Shown: positions 26,010-35,140, counted from the first letter of the stretch. The stretch is DNA of 64,000 nucleotides from Segatella copri (GCF_009494395.1 NZ_VZCB01000079.1:1-64000), one strand, 5' to 3'. The notes: generated by a model from the letters alone, not told the origin. Translations and numbers: made by a program.

Positions 26010-26846
26010 CTATTTATTGTTGAAAATATCATCGAGATGCTCCTTCATATCATCTAAAATGGCATGATAATACTCCCACTTCTCGGCATCTGTGATGCCT
26101 CTATCTCCATCCTTGGTTGCTGTAGGATGGTAAGTCTTGTAAGCAAGGCTGACGCCTTCAATGTCGAGTTTTGCCACTGCATTGACATCATTTCCTGCCA
26201 AAGGAATTGGCGAACCCTTTACGTTGAAGTTCTCTTGGATGTAGCTGTAATAGGTGTTTTGGCCAGGACCAGTCAAGAAGATGAGAACATCAGGCTTCAA
26301 TATCTCTATCTCCTGAGGGATGACATGGAAGTATTCTATCTCCAAATCATGAATGCCAGAATCAACACCCTTGCGTCCACCTACAGACAACTTTGAAATG
26401 TTGTTCCAAAGGTATGCTACTTTCTTGTCGGAATACTGTTCGCCGAGAACGAAGTCTTTGATACCCGACATGATACCATTGAATCCCATGCTGAAGAACT
26501 TATTCTTAGCCAAGTGATTGTCAGAATCAGTAAGGAAATATTGCCCTTTATAATTGTCAGAATAGAAACGTTGGTATAGTTCTACGAAATCGTCCGACTG
26601 TATTTGAGTTCCATCATCCGATACAGGTATGGGCCAATTGAGGGCTTCTTGTCCGAATACCATAACTTTCAAGTCGGCATCAGTCCACCAACTCTCGTCA
26701 ACATAACCTCCTTGGTTGTTACGTTCCAATGCTACACCCAGCATAAAAGGTGATTGCACCTTGATGCCTTTAGCATCCAACTGCTGTTTCAATTCCTTCC
26801 ACTTTGGCTCATATAAGTTAGCCAGTTGTTTTGTTAAATTGTTCAT
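26010..26846 (-). CDS. Uncharacterised protein, possible uracil-DNA-glycosylase-like fold
   Basis: A 278-residue protein. The order of segments recalls the UDG superfamily: DLKVMVFGQEALNWPIP (glycine/glutamine loop after a strand), EILKPDVLIFLTGPGQNTYYSY (a strand then a loop), and YKTYHPTATKDGDRG, with His-Pro as in the HPS motif. None of the UDG motifs is exact, so I call this a fold suggestion only. It begins 18 bp after the previous gene and abuts the HAD gene. Confidence 0.55.
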   Translation of the reverse strand: MNNLTKQLANLYEPKWKELKQQLDAKGIKVQSPFMLGVALERNNQGGYVDESWWTDADLKVMVFGQEALNWPIPVSDDGTQIQSDDFVELYQRFYSDNYKGQYFLTDSDNHLAKNKFFSMGFNGIMSGIKDFVLGEQYSDKKVAYLWNNISKLSVGGRKGVDSGIHDLEIEYFHVIPQEIEILKPDVLIFLTGPGQNTYYSYIQENFNVKGSPIPLAGNDVNAVAKLDIEGVSLAYKTYHPTATKDGDRGITDAEKWEYYHAILDDMKEHLDDIFNNK

Positions 26847-26864
26847 AATTAATATGTTTTATAA

Positions 26865-27929
26865 TTAAACTTTTGGTTCGTACAAGTATAGAACCTCTAC
26901 AACATTGTCTGTAGAGTTTTGGATAGACCACTGCAAACCAATATCTTCACCCATTTCGTCTAAATTTTCATTAAACGTATTCATGTAAGAATCTGCAAAT
27001 TCACAATTCAGTTCGAAGCATAGACCATAATATATAGCTTTTGCGTTAGAATCAATTGTGACTTTCTTCCCGATTTCAGTAGAGACAGCTCTCACAAGTG
27101 GATATGGAACGCTGTATTCTCTGAAATCTTGTATGAAGAAAGTTATCCTACTTGGATTCACCAAGTGATGATGTATAAAATTAAGAAGTACTCCTACAGA
27201 TTCCTTGTCTGTCATGATATAATTGTCCCATAGTTTCTGTAAATGCTTGTAATTGGCACATGGATGCAAATCTATCACAAAGCAAGTCTTGGGATGCTTC
27301 ATTTTTGCAACTATCGCATTTATTTCATTGAGATAAGCTTCTGCGTCATCAGTCAGAATTACAACCCAATCTGTTCTTGAATCCATGGTTTCTAATGGTA
27401 TTGTTTTCCAGTTTTCTGAATTGACAGTATTAGCCTGGTCACCGAACTTGAAGATAACTTCTTTTCGGGTATAGTCATCTGTAGAGTATAAAGCGTACAG
27501 GAATTTCCAAACAAGGTTTTCTTCTGAAACACGTAGCTCCAGGGATTCGGAATCACCTCCCATTTTTCTGACAAGTTCTTTTACAGGCTTCAGGCTACCT
27601 TCCAATATAGTAAAATAGATATACCATTCTCCTTCTATACATGAGAAGTTGATATACGTGGTAATCCCATCGTAGCTAACTTGATATCCGTAATTGTCCA
27701 CGTAGGGTATTCTGCCATCGAAGTTTGCTTTAATCTCCGAATTGATCTCATCGATGAATTTCTTTCGGCAAGAACGCTCGTATTCTTCCAAAATCTCATT
27801 TTTGGCATTACTGATATCTGATATGGCTTCTCTTAGTGTACAGCATAGGTCATCCAATGCAGAGCATTTAGCTCTGACAGACAGTCCTTCTAAGTTTTTG
27901 AGCTCTTTGTTAATATCAAATCTTTCCAT
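26865..27929 (-). CDS. Uncharacterised island protein
   Basis: A 354-residue protein that I do not recognise. Residues 1-70 look helical and possibly coiled-coil (ALDDLCCTLREAISDISNAKNEILEEYERS). Residues 75-150 are strand-rich (YGYQVSYDGITTYINFSCIEGEWYIYFTI). The C-terminal half contains DWVVILTDDAEAYLNEINAIVAKM and CFVIDLHPC, suggestive of an alpha/beta domain. No signal peptide or membrane segment. It is 13 bp downstream of the WYL gene. Confidence 0.65.
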   Translation of the reverse strand: MERFDINKELKNLEGLSVRAKCSALDDLCCTLREAISDISNAKNEILEEYERSCRKKFIDEINSEIKANFDGRIPYVDNYGYQVSYDGITTYINFSCIEGEWYIYFTILEGSLKPVKELVRKMGGDSESLELRVSEENLVWKFLYALYSTDDYTRKEVIFKFGDQANTVNSENWKTIPLETMDSRTDWVVILTDDAEAYLNEINAIVAKMKHPKTCFVIDLHPCANYKHLQKLWDNYIMTDKESVGVLLNFIHHHLVNPSRITFFIQDFREYSVPYPLVRAVSTEIGKKVTIDSNAKAIYYGLCFELNCEFADSYMNTFNENLDEMGEDIGLQWSIQNSTDNVVEVLYLYEPKV

Positions 27930-27942
27930 AATCTAGATTTTG

Positions 27943-28854
27943 TTAGTCGTTTTCATATAACTCCCACAAGTCACTTACCCAACCTTTCATGGTCTGTCGT
28001 AGGGATTGTGGTTCCAATACCTCTATCATATTTCCAAAATGTAACAGTTCCATGATGAAATCATAGGTAGGTCGCAATGTCAGTTCGAAGTCTGCGTAGT
28101 CCTTGCAGGTGAATATCTCTTTCTGCGTAGGATGCAATGGTAGAGAACGAAGATAATGCTGATGTTGCTTGTTGGCCCGAACCACAATGCGTTGCATAGG
28201 AATGGTCTCGTCTGTTACTATTCCATAGAATGAGGAAAAATAGGTGTTTGCATCAAAATTCTTGGGCATCGTGAAATGCTCTTGGGTTTCCTCAAAATTT
28301 TCCAAACGGTCTAGCCCATAGATACGCAGATTGTTATCAACGAGATTCTTCGCCAATAAATACCATCTTTTTTGGAACATCTTTAGGCAGTAAGGTTCTA
28401 CAGAAAACGTATGAGAGGAGCCATGTATAAAACTCTTGTACGTCAACGTTACCACTTTATTACTCTTCATCGCCTCTATGATGTCTGTCAAGTAGTTACG
28501 GTTGGATGGTATTTCTTCAACAAGAATTCTGTCTTTCAACTGAGTGCTTTGCGACAGGGTATTTGCTGTAGAATATGTATCAAGTAGCCAACGGATGAGC
28601 CCACCTTTACTCAAACATTCTGGATTGGAGATGTAATACCGGTAACCGCCTTTTAACCGGCATTCTATGTTCACGCCGAGTATCATCAGAATATTTCCTT
28701 TCCATCGGTCGAAGGTTTGCCGTGGCAAAGGCTCTCCATTGCTGATGTTCTCGTCATGTATCCACTTGTCGTTGAGTTCTTTCAGCGACAACCCTCTATC
28801 TCCTTTGTTATAGAGTGTTCTTACTATCCAAATATATTTCTCCAATGCAGTCAT
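27943..28854 (-). CDS. WYL-domain transcriptional regulator
   Basis: A 303-residue regulator: an N-terminal winged HTH (MTALEKYIWIVRTLYNKGDRGLSLKELNDKW), a middle WYL domain (VVTLTYKSFIHGSSHTFSVEPYCLKMFQKRWYLLAKN, in which W-Y-L is at about 215-217) and a WCX C-terminal part (YADFELTLRPTYDFIMELLHFGNMIEVLEP). WYL domains sense nucleic-acid or nucleotide ligands and often control phage-defence genes. I start at MTALEKY because the two upstream Met codons would run 47 bp or more into the preceding gene. Probable regulator of this train. Confidence 0.88.
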   Translation of the reverse strand: MTALEKYIWIVRTLYNKGDRGLSLKELNDKWIHDENISNGEPLPRQTFDRWKGNILMILGVNIECRLKGGYRYYISNPECLSKGGLIRWLLDTYSTANTLSQSTQLKDRILVEEIPSNRNYLTDIIEAMKSNKVVTLTYKSFIHGSSHTFSVEPYCLKMFQKRWYLLAKNLVDNNLRIYGLDRLENFEETQEHFTMPKNFDANTYFSSFYGIVTDETIPMQRIVVRANKQHQHYLRSLPLHPTQKEIFTCKDYADFELTLRPTYDFIMELLHFGNMIEVLEPQSLRQTMKGWVSDLWELYEND

Positions 28855-28867
28855 ATTTTGAATCTTT

Positions 28868-29281
28868 TTATATGGAAAACGTTCTATACTCTTCAATATT
28901 GTGTTTGAAGTCATTTTTTTTGAGGGTTTCTTCACGCTGGTAGGGCAAGTAGCCCCAAAATGATGTATGCCACAAGCAGCAAGCTGCGATTTCAGCATGG
29001 CTTGCCTTCACATCTTTGTCCAATACAAGTTCTTTTGCCAAACTATCCTCCCAATCATCACCTTCTAAAGGATAAGCGTTCAGTTTATGCTTGCCCAAGG
29101 ATATTCGAACTTTTTTGTTTTCTATAAGCTCCCGGTTGGTTGGCGTAAGACTGCGAAGATAATCGAAATGCTGCTTATAAGGCACCAAATCTCCTGGCGC
29201 ATAATCGCATGTATAATGCCTTATAAGGTATGGTGCAATTTCGTCAAACGAAAGCGAGTCTAGTAATTCTTTTAATGTCAT
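28868..29281 (-). CDS. DUF6557-like protein
   Basis: A 137-residue cytosolic protein starting MTLKELLDSLSFDEIAPYLIRHY and continuing HFDYLRSLTPTNRELIENKK, which matches my memory of the DUF6557 family in Bacteroidales. Function unknown. I choose M at 29281; the reading frame extends 50 residues further but through AT-rich DNA containing the promoter. It is the first gene of the leftward train, 13 bp before the WYL gene. Confidence 0.7.
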   Translation of the reverse strand: MTLKELLDSLSFDEIAPYLIRHYTCDYAPGDLVPYKQHFDYLRSLTPTNRELIENKKVRISLGKHKLNAYPLEGDDWEDSLAKELVLDKDVKASHAEIAACCLWHTSFWGYLPYQREETLKKNDFKHNIEEYRTFSI

Positions 29282-29307
29282 AATACAATTATTTTTTATT
29301 TCGGCTG

Positions 29308-29315
29308 CAAAATTA
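29308..29315 (-). promoter_or_regulatory. -7 box of the WYL-led gene train
   Basis: Minus-strand TAATTTTG, 26 bases before the DUF6557-like ATG. No firm -33 box. Confidence 0.5.
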
Positions 29316-29626
29316 CGGCTAAGGTGTCTCAATTTATATGACATGTTTAATAAATGAGTGATTTCGAAGCAGATTTTCCAAATTAGGACAAGAATCTTGG
29401 AGAGTAACCCAAAAGGTTTTGAGTTACTCAAAACATACCTTGCTGTGACTTTATGGACACAATGTTTTGGGAAGAATGTATGACATCAATGCATATATGT
29501 TTACACATTTTTTTGTATGGATACTTCTTGATCAAATTGCAACTGTACTTCCATACGACAGTGAATCTGTACGTCAATAAGTCAATACGACCACAAATAA
29601 CCGAAGCGTCAAAGATGCGACCATTC
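29316..29626. other. AT-rich gene-free stretch
   Basis: About 310 bp between the WYL-led train and the integrase fragment. Reading frames here are short and without recognisable motifs. It is probably decayed mobile-element DNA. Confidence 0.4.
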
Positions 29627-29875
29627 TTAGCTAAAAGTATTTGTTCCTCCGTAGAGTTGCAGGACAATGGCTGTCAATAAATTCACCTCCTTGGCTTCCT
29701 TGCTCTTGCCTATGGCTCTGTTGCCCTTGGCATCCCAGATAGCCTTGGTAACGCTCTGCTTGCAACTGAACTGTGCGATAGTTCCGTTGATTGTCACTCG
29801 TCCCATGATAGGGACATTTCCGTTTCTCTCCTTGCTTCCATTTACATAGAAGACTGTCTTGAAAGTGCATCTCAT
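29627..29875 (-). pseudogene. Tyrosine recombinase N-terminal fragment
   Basis: 82 codons beginning MRCTFKTVFYVNGSKERNGN, then VPIMGRVTINGTIAQFSCKQSV and GKSKEAKEVN, the arm-binding domain seen also at 1-267. After the KEAKEVN point the sequence no longer resembles an integrase and a stop follows; no catalytic domain is found nearby. It is the remains of an integrase that may once have moved the island to its left. Confidence 0.8.
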
Positions 29876-30224
29876 AATTCTTACTTTTTTGTTCGGTGCA
29901 AAATTAAACTATGAGAGTTGCATGGCAAAACCAAAACCTACGCAGAATGGAGAAGATTGAACCGCCACCGTTAAAAATGCTTATTAGGGCGTTTCTGCGA
30001 GGTAATGATTTGAAAGCGTTTCTGTTTCTCCAATCTGCTTTTTTCTCATTTCCTTGTCACTGACAACTAAAGCCAACGACTGCCACAACCACTTGAAACT
30101 CAAAACAAATGCTCTATTTTACTATTTTTTGCCTTTTTAGGCGTTCTTTTTGTTTAAAACTTCCAAATTATGCTATAATTGCTTTGCAAATCTGCAGTAG
30201 AGCTTCCTCCAAAGGGCTATATTC
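29876..30224. other. Gene-free stretch; -7 box of the integrase fragment
   Basis: Minus-strand TAATTTTG at 29899-29906 fits a -7 box for the integrase fragment. Nothing else is recognisable in these 349 bp, which form the right border of the island. Confidence 0.4.
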
Positions 30225-30665
30225 CTATTCCCTGGCATCCGCCAGCTCGTTATATCCCCAAACCATGATGAGGACAACGAAGCCTGCCAGCAGAGTCAAG
30301 AGATTCTGCGAATGACCGATGGACTCAGCCACATGCGTAAGAGCACGGGAGCCGGACAGCAGGAAATCTATCTTCATAGAGAAGAGCCAGCCCTGAATCT
30401 GTTCCCAGCCCTGACAAACCACAGCAGCAATCACGCCGACAGCCACACAGGCGGCCGTCCACAAATGCTCCAGTCTACGACGCTTAGCCAATGCCTTCTC
30501 CTGCTCAAGATCCGGCAAAGCCTGCATCACCCTGTCAGAGAATCCGTCATCAGGAATCCCTGCCATCCTATTATCAGCAAAGAAAGCCTGCAAGAACTGC
30601 TCGTCTGAGGCGTTCAGCGGCTCCATATCCTGACTTTTTATCTTATCATTTATCTTATCGGTCAT
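30225..30665 (-). CDS. DUF5056-like membrane protein, anti-sigma candidate
   Basis: A 146-residue protein with a cytoplasmic N-terminal half (ASDEQFLQAFFADNR...GFSDRVMQALP) and two membrane segments (LWTAACVAVGVIAAVVC; LLTLLAGFVVLIMVWGY). Its start overlaps the stop of the ECF sigma gene by 11 bp. DUF5056 proteins sit next to ECF sigma genes in Bacteroidales, so a role as its membrane anti-sigma factor is likely but inferred from position. Confidence 0.75.
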   Translation of the reverse strand: MTDKINDKIKSQDMEPLNASDEQFLQAFFADNRMAGIPDDGFSDRVMQALPDLEQEKALAKRRRLEHLWTAACVAVGVIAAVVCQGWEQIQGWLFSMKIDFLLSGSRALTHVAESIGHSQNLLTLLAGFVVLIMVWGYNELADARE

Positions 30666-31194
30666 AACCATTATGCTTTAAGTAACTTGCAAGTTTCTGT
30701 TTTCCACGAGAGAGATGCGACTTGATGGTACCTTGTGCCATTCCCGTCACGTCTGCAATCTTATCTATAGAGAGTCCATCCATCAGCTGCAGCGTGATGC
30801 ATGTCCGTTCGTTATCGCTCAATATCTGTAAGGCTTTCATCAAATCCATCTTCAATCCGCTGTTTCCTCCCTGCGCATTCTGTCGGGAAACTGCCGGCGT
30901 ATCAATGTCTTGCGTCTCCTTATGACTGCGGGTATAATCATACCATACATTATAGGCGATGCGATAAAGCCAAGTGGAGAAGTTGGCTGTACCCTTGAAG
31001 CTTGCCAGATGCGTATAAGCCTTCACAAAGGTATCCTGCGCCAAGTCGTCACTCAGCTGCGCATCCCCCAGCGTCTGCCGTAGGAAGAACCCACGAATGG
31101 GTGATTGATACTTCTTGACCAGCAGGTCGAACGACTTGCGGTCGTGAAGTATCACCACCTTCGTGACGAGAGAAATATCGGATAACTTTTCCAC
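30655..31194 (-). CDS. ECF-type RNA polymerase sigma factor
   Basis: A 179-residue sigma-70 family protein: region 2 (FDLLVKKYQSPIRGFFLRQTLGDAQLSDDLAQDTFVKAY ... FSTWLYRIAYNVWYDYTRSH) and region 4 (ALQILSDNERTCITLQLMDGLSIDKIADVTGMAQGTIKSHLSRGKQKL), with no region 3. It directs polymerase to an unknown regulon. It is cotranscribed with the anti-sigma candidate downstream; the DUF6249-like gene lies 33 bp upstream on the same strand. Confidence 0.93.
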   Translation of the reverse strand: MEKLSDISLVTKVVILHDRKSFDLLVKKYQSPIRGFFLRQTLGDAQLSDDLAQDTFVKAYTHLASFKGTANFSTWLYRIAYNVWYDYTRSHKETQDIDTPAVSRQNAQGGNSGLKMDLMKALQILSDNERTCITLQLMDGLSIDKIADVTGMAQGTIKSHLSRGKQKLASYLKHNGYDR

Positions 31195-31227
31195 TATATA
31201 TATTAACTAATAATTGTTGTTTGATTC

Positions 31228-31944
31228 TTACACCGGAGTACCATTATATCCTGTGCCCTGATTGCCATGACGGTTTTTCCACCAGTCCTTGATGGCAGGA
31301 AGCGAGCCTATCAGGGTCTGTCCCAATCCATAGATGCCTATCAAGGCTCCGATACCAGCCAGGAAGGAAACATACCAGCATGAGAACATGGCGAACAAGC
31401 CAGCTCCCAAAAAGGCATTTCTCAATCCCCGCTTCACCAGATATTCATCACTCTGCTTGTCTATCGGACGGTCGCTTTCCGGAACATTGATGCCCTTCTC
31501 CATCGCCATCTCCGCCAACTTCATCCGGTCGTTGTGGCGGCGAATCAGATATCTGATAATCAGAAACACGATGATCAGCGGAGCAAAGACAAACAGCAGA
31601 CCGAAGATGATACAGAAGATGATGATAACAAACAACGCCCCGCCACCAAATAGCGAACCGATGAAATCGAAAGGATCATCATAGTTCTCCAGACTGTATT
31701 TGGAATGATAATCACGGGCATTATCATTGCTGTCATCGTAAACATTATAATCAGCCGTATCCGTATCGGTCGTATCAGAATACGCCTCCAATCCTTCATC
31801 CGTTTTATCAGCCGATGCAGGAGTCTTCTTGTCCACCTGCTGTGTGGAAGGTTGATAACGGTGTTTGGGAGCTGAAGATGCCAAAGATAGCTGTGTAGCT
31901 CCGATGCTCATGATGAGCGCCAATGTCAATAACGCTTTCTTCAT
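31228..31944 (-). CDS. DUF6249-like membrane protein
   Basis: A 238-residue protein with a signal peptide (KKALLTLALIMSIGATQLSLA), an Asp/Thr/Tyr-rich linker (about 50-95), a strongly hydrophobic segment (GGALFVIIIFCIIFGLLFVFAPLIIVFLIIRYLI) and a second pair near the C-terminus. RHNDRMKLAEMAMEKGINVPE is typical of the DUF6249 family found beside ECF sigma/DUF5056 genes. A TTG three codons upstream is in frame, but ATG at 31944 is preferred. Function unknown. Confidence 0.75.
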   Translation of the reverse strand: MKKALLTLALIMSIGATQLSLASSAPKHRYQPSTQQVDKKTPASADKTDEGLEAYSDTTDTDTADYNVYDDSNDNARDYHSKYSLENYDDPFDFIGSLFGGGALFVIIIFCIIFGLLFVFAPLIIVFLIIRYLIRRHNDRMKLAEMAMEKGINVPESDRPIDKQSDEYLVKRGLRNAFLGAGLFAMFSCWYVSFLAGIGALIGIYGLGQTLIGSLPAIKDWWKNRHGNQGTGYNGTPV

Positions 31945-32022
31945 ATCTATCAATATTTTTATTGTTTTACCTTGTTATTTATTAAATTTTCTGTCTCTTA
32001 GACGCATCCGTTGCCAATTTAG

Positions 32023-32053
32023 TTGCAAAGAAACGAAAAATTTCTTATTTTTG
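32023..32053 (+). promoter_or_regulatory. rsmF-like gene promoter
   Basis: TTGC (32023-32026) and TATTTTTG (32046-32053), 19 bp apart, 28 bases before the start codon. Confidence 0.6.
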
Positions 32054-32081
32054 CAAACAAATTAAAGAATATACGCATAAA

Positions 32082-33509
32082 ATGAAGACATTACCAGAAG
32101 ATTTCATCAAATATACACAAGAGTTGATGGGCGAAGAATTGTTCCTGCAGCTGAAGCAGGGCATCACCGAGGGAGAAGCTCCTACCAGCATCCGTCTCAA
32201 TCCTTTCAAGTGCAAGGAGGGAGAAGATGCGCCGGGCGAACCGATTCCATGGTGTCCTTCTACCGGACGGTATTTATCCTCACGTCCCAACTTCACCTTT
32301 GACCCTTGGCTCCATGCCGGAAAGTATTATGTGCAGGAAGCTTCATCCATGTTTGTGGACCTGGTGATCCGCCAGCTCGTTCACGAACCCGTGATGATGC
32401 TCGATCTCTGTGCTGCTCCAGGCGGAAAGTCAACTGCTCTTCGTGCTGCATTGCCTGAAGGAAGTCTGCTCTTCAGCAACGAACCGATGCGCACCCGCTC
32501 GCAGATTCTTGCCGAGAACATCCAGAAGTTCGGTCATCCCGACATGATTGTCACCAACAATTACCCACGTGATTACAAGAAGTCGAAGCTTCAGTTTGAC
32601 GTCATCCTCACAGATGTGCCGTGTTCGGGCGAAGGTATGTTCCGCAAGGACGATGGTGCCATCGAAGAATGGAGTCTGCAGAATGTGGACAACTGCTGGC
32701 ATCTGCAACGTGAAATCGTGAGCGATATCTGGAACTGTCTGAAACCGGGCGGTATCCTCATCTACTCCACCTGTACCTTCAATGCCCACGAAGACGAGGA
32801 GAACATCGCCTGGATTTGTGAGGAACTGGGTGCAGAGCCAATTGCCTTAACCGGCATTGATGAGAGCTGGAACATCACCGGCAATCTCATCGGTACAGAA
32901 ATCCCAGTCTATCGTTTCCTCCCTGGCAAGACCCGTGGAGAAGGCATCTTCCTCGCAGCACTCAGAAAAGAGGGTGAAGCGGAAATGGAGAAAGAAGACA
33001 AAAAGAAGAAGAAAGACAAGAACAAGGAGAAAGGAAAAAACAGAGGAAACAAGGGAAAGAGTCAGCTGGTTCCTACAGACTGGCTGAAGTCTTCCGACTA
33101 TGAAACGATAGCCGAAGAGGACAACTTCTATGCCATCCCAAGCCGATGGAAAGCCATCTATGAGGAGGCAGCCAGGAATCTGAAGGTAATACATGCCGGC
33201 GTGAAACTGGGAACGAGCAAGGGGAAAGACATCATTCCCGACCAGAGTCTCGCCCTCTCCGTGATGCTCAACAAAGAGGTTTTTCCGCAAGTAGAACTGT
33301 CGTACGAAGATGCCATCCGCTACCTGCGCAAGGAGGCAGTCAATCTCCCTGCAGAAACCCCTAAGGGCTATGTGCTGGTTACGTACCGCCAAATGCCTCT
33401 GGGATGGGAAAAGAACATCGGAAATCGTGCCAACAACCTCTATCCACAAGAATGGAAGATCAAGAGTACCCATATTCCTGAAGAGCAATTAATAATCAAC
33501 GATTTATAA
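32082..33509 (+). CDS. RsmF/NOL1-type rRNA m5C methyltransferase
   Basis: A 475-residue SAM-dependent RNA cytosine-C5 methyltransferase. SAM site DLCAAPGGKST (108-118); the two catalytic cysteines are C181 in DVPCSGEGMFRKD and C231 in STCTFNAHEDEEN. The N-terminal extension and the C-terminal PUA-like part, which follows a Lys-rich linker (about 305-330), match the RsmF group, which methylates 16S rRNA C1407 in E. coli; the exact target here is inferred. The dihydrofolate reductase gene follows 24 bp later. Confidence 0.9.
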   Translation: MKTLPEDFIKYTQELMGEELFLQLKQGITEGEAPTSIRLNPFKCKEGEDAPGEPIPWCPSTGRYLSSRPNFTFDPWLHAGKYYVQEASSMFVDLVIRQLVHEPVMMLDLCAAPGGKSTALRAALPEGSLLFSNEPMRTRSQILAENIQKFGHPDMIVTNNYPRDYKKSKLQFDVILTDVPCSGEGMFRKDDGAIEEWSLQNVDNCWHLQREIVSDIWNCLKPGGILIYSTCTFNAHEDEENIAWICEELGAEPIALTGIDESWNITGNLIGTEIPVYRFLPGKTRGEGIFLAALRKEGEAEMEKEDKKKKKDKNKEKGKNRGNKGKSQLVPTDWLKSSDYETIAEEDNFYAIPSRWKAIYEEAARNLKVIHAGVKLGTSKGKDIIPDQSLALSVMLNKEVFPQVELSYEDAIRYLRKEAVNLPAETPKGYVLVTYRQMPLGWEKNIGNRANNLYPQEWKIKSTHIPEEQLIINDL

Positions 33510-33533
33510 ACAACAATTAATAAGTATCAGATT

Positions 33534-34058
33534 ATGCTCAGCATCATCGCCTGCATATCCAAAGCAAATAGAGCAATCGGCTATCAGAACCGGTTGCTCT
33601 ATCATATTCAATCCGATATGACCCGCTTTCGCGAGTTAACTACCGGACATGTCATCATCATGGGCAGAAAGACCTATGAATCACTTCCTAACGGTGCACT
33701 CCCCCACCGCCGTAACATCGTAGTTTCCAGGAGCAGGAAAGAACTGCCGAACTGCGAGGTTTACGCATCTTTGGAGGAAGCGCTGGCTGCTGTCACAAAT
33801 GAAAAAGGAAAAGAGAAAGCAGAAAGAAATAATACCGTCATAGATAAAGAATGCTTTATCATTGGCGGTGAGAGCATTTATTCCCAAGCCCTTCCACTTG
33901 CAGACAAGCTCTATCTCACTCTTGTAAACCAGGAACCGTCACATGCCGATACTTTCTTTCCAGCCATCAATCCAAAAGAATGGGAAGTAGCAGAAAAGGA
34001 AATGAGGAATGAAAACGACTTATCGTTCACATTCCTCACACTCTATAGAAAGCAATAA
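33534..34058 (+). CDS. folA: Dihydrofolate reductase
   Basis: A 174-residue NADPH-dependent reductase of dihydrofolate. The N-terminus LSIIACISKANRAIGYQNRLLYHIQSDMTRFRELT, the GHVIIMGRKTYESLP segment and FIIGGESIYSQALPLADKLYLT are all standard DHFR motifs. An insertion-like stretch (EKGKEKAERNNTVIDKE, about 93-110) lies before the GGESIY motif. It converges with the Lrp gene, with 3 bp between stop codons. Confidence 0.95.
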   Translation: MLSIIACISKANRAIGYQNRLLYHIQSDMTRFRELTTGHVIIMGRKTYESLPNGALPHRRNIVVSRSRKELPNCEVYASLEEALAAVTNEKGKEKAERNNTVIDKECFIIGGESIYSQALPLADKLYLTLVNQEPSHADTFFPAINPKEWEVAEKEMRNENDLSFTFLTLYRKQ

Positions 34059-34061
34059 AAA

Positions 34062-34571
34062 TTATTCTTCTTCTGTTGCCTCTTCCTCCACAACATCATC
34101 AAATCTCTGGATATCTGCCATAGAAAGCTGACGGTTGATAGCCGCATTGAATGAGATGATAGTCTCACTGCGAGACAAGCCCAGAGGCTGCAACTTATCA
34201 TGAATGATTTCCAGGAGATGGTGGTTGTTGATGGCATAAATCTTGATAAACATATCAAAGCCACCTGTCGTATAATGACATTCTACCACCTCAGGAATCT
34301 TCTTGAGTTCTTCTACCACTTGGTCGAACTTCTCAGGTTCCTTCAGGTACAATCCCATGTAAGCACAGGTTTCATAACCAATCTTTTCCGGATCTATAAT
34401 AAACTGCGAACCCTTGATAATGCCTAGGTTTGACAGTTTAGCTACACGCTGATGAATAGCTGCACCGCTCACATTGCAAGCGCGTGCTACTTCCAAAAAT
34501 GGAATACGGGCATCTTGAGAAATCAACTTCAAAATCTGCCTGTCTAATGAATCTAATATTTGTTTTGCCAT
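34062..34571 (-). CDS. Lrp/AsnC-family transcriptional regulator
   Basis: A 169-residue regulator: N-terminal HTH (LDRQILKLISQDARIPFLEVARACNVSGAAIHQRVAKLSNLGII) and C-terminal RAM domain (ETCAYMGLYLKEPEKFDQVVEELKKIPEVVECHYTTGGFDMFIKIYA) that usually binds an amino acid. The acidic tail VVEEEATEEE is unusual for the family. I start at MAKQILDSLD (34571); the longer in-frame reading runs through an AT-rich promoter-like region. Confidence 0.93.
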   Translation of the reverse strand: MAKQILDSLDRQILKLISQDARIPFLEVARACNVSGAAIHQRVAKLSNLGIIKGSQFIIDPEKIGYETCAYMGLYLKEPEKFDQVVEELKKIPEVVECHYTTGGFDMFIKIYAINNHHLLEIIHDKLQPLGLSRSETIISFNAAINRQLSMADIQRFDDVVEEEATEEE

Positions 34572-34675
34572 ATCTTCTGTTAATTTGCTTGCAAAGATAG
34601 TACAAAATTTTAATAACAGCAACTTTTCTGAATAAAAAAATAATAAATTAATATTATTTTTCCTTTCAGGTCGCA

Positions 34676-35140
34676 TTATTGACCTTTTTCAACAGCAGAA
34701 TAGCTGATTTTGATGGCTTTTGCCTGTCTCAAAGCCTGCTTCACATCTGTGATGACTCCCATCTTGGTATCCTTATCTGCCTTGATGGAAACAGTCATCA
34801 ACCGCTGGTCTTCTGCCGACATGCGCTTCTTCTCTGCTGCCATATAGTCCATCACCTCCGGGGCAGTAGCCAGCTTGTCATTCAGCTGAATCTGCGTTTC
34901 CTTGCCATATTTACCCTGCAAATCCTTGGTTGGTTTGCCGATATAGATATGGCTTACTGCCGACTTTTTGGTCAATCGGGTCAGATTCTTGCCCTGTGGC
35001 ACTCTGCATTCCACCTTCAGGGTCACCTGACGCATGTGGGTAACAATCATGAAGAAGAAGAGTACGGAGAATATCAGGTCTGGCAGAGATGATGTATTCA
35101 GTTCAGGCACATCGTGCGATTTCTTGCAGAAACGAATCAT
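34676..35140 (-). CDS. ExbD/TolR-family protein (second copy)
   Basis: A 154-residue inner-membrane protein with one N-terminal membrane helix (LPDLIFSVLFFFMIVTHM, including the family aspartate in SSLPDLIF) and a periplasmic domain. With ExbB it forms the proton-driven motor that energises TonB-dependent import. It overlaps the upstream ExbD gene by 4 bp. Confidence 0.9.
   Translation of the reverse strand: MIRFCKKSHDVPELNTSSLPDLIFSVLFFFMIVTHMRQVTLKVECRVPQGKNLTRLTKKSAVSHIYIGKPTKDLQGKYGKETQIQLNDKLATAPEVMDYMAAEKKRMSAEDQRLMTVSIKADKDTKMGVITDVKQALRQAKAIKISYSAVEKGQ

Noticed and set aside
29428..29667. Short frame next to the integrase fragment as its C-terminal half
   Set aside because: It contains none of the recombinase catalytic motifs and no recognisable core-binding region.
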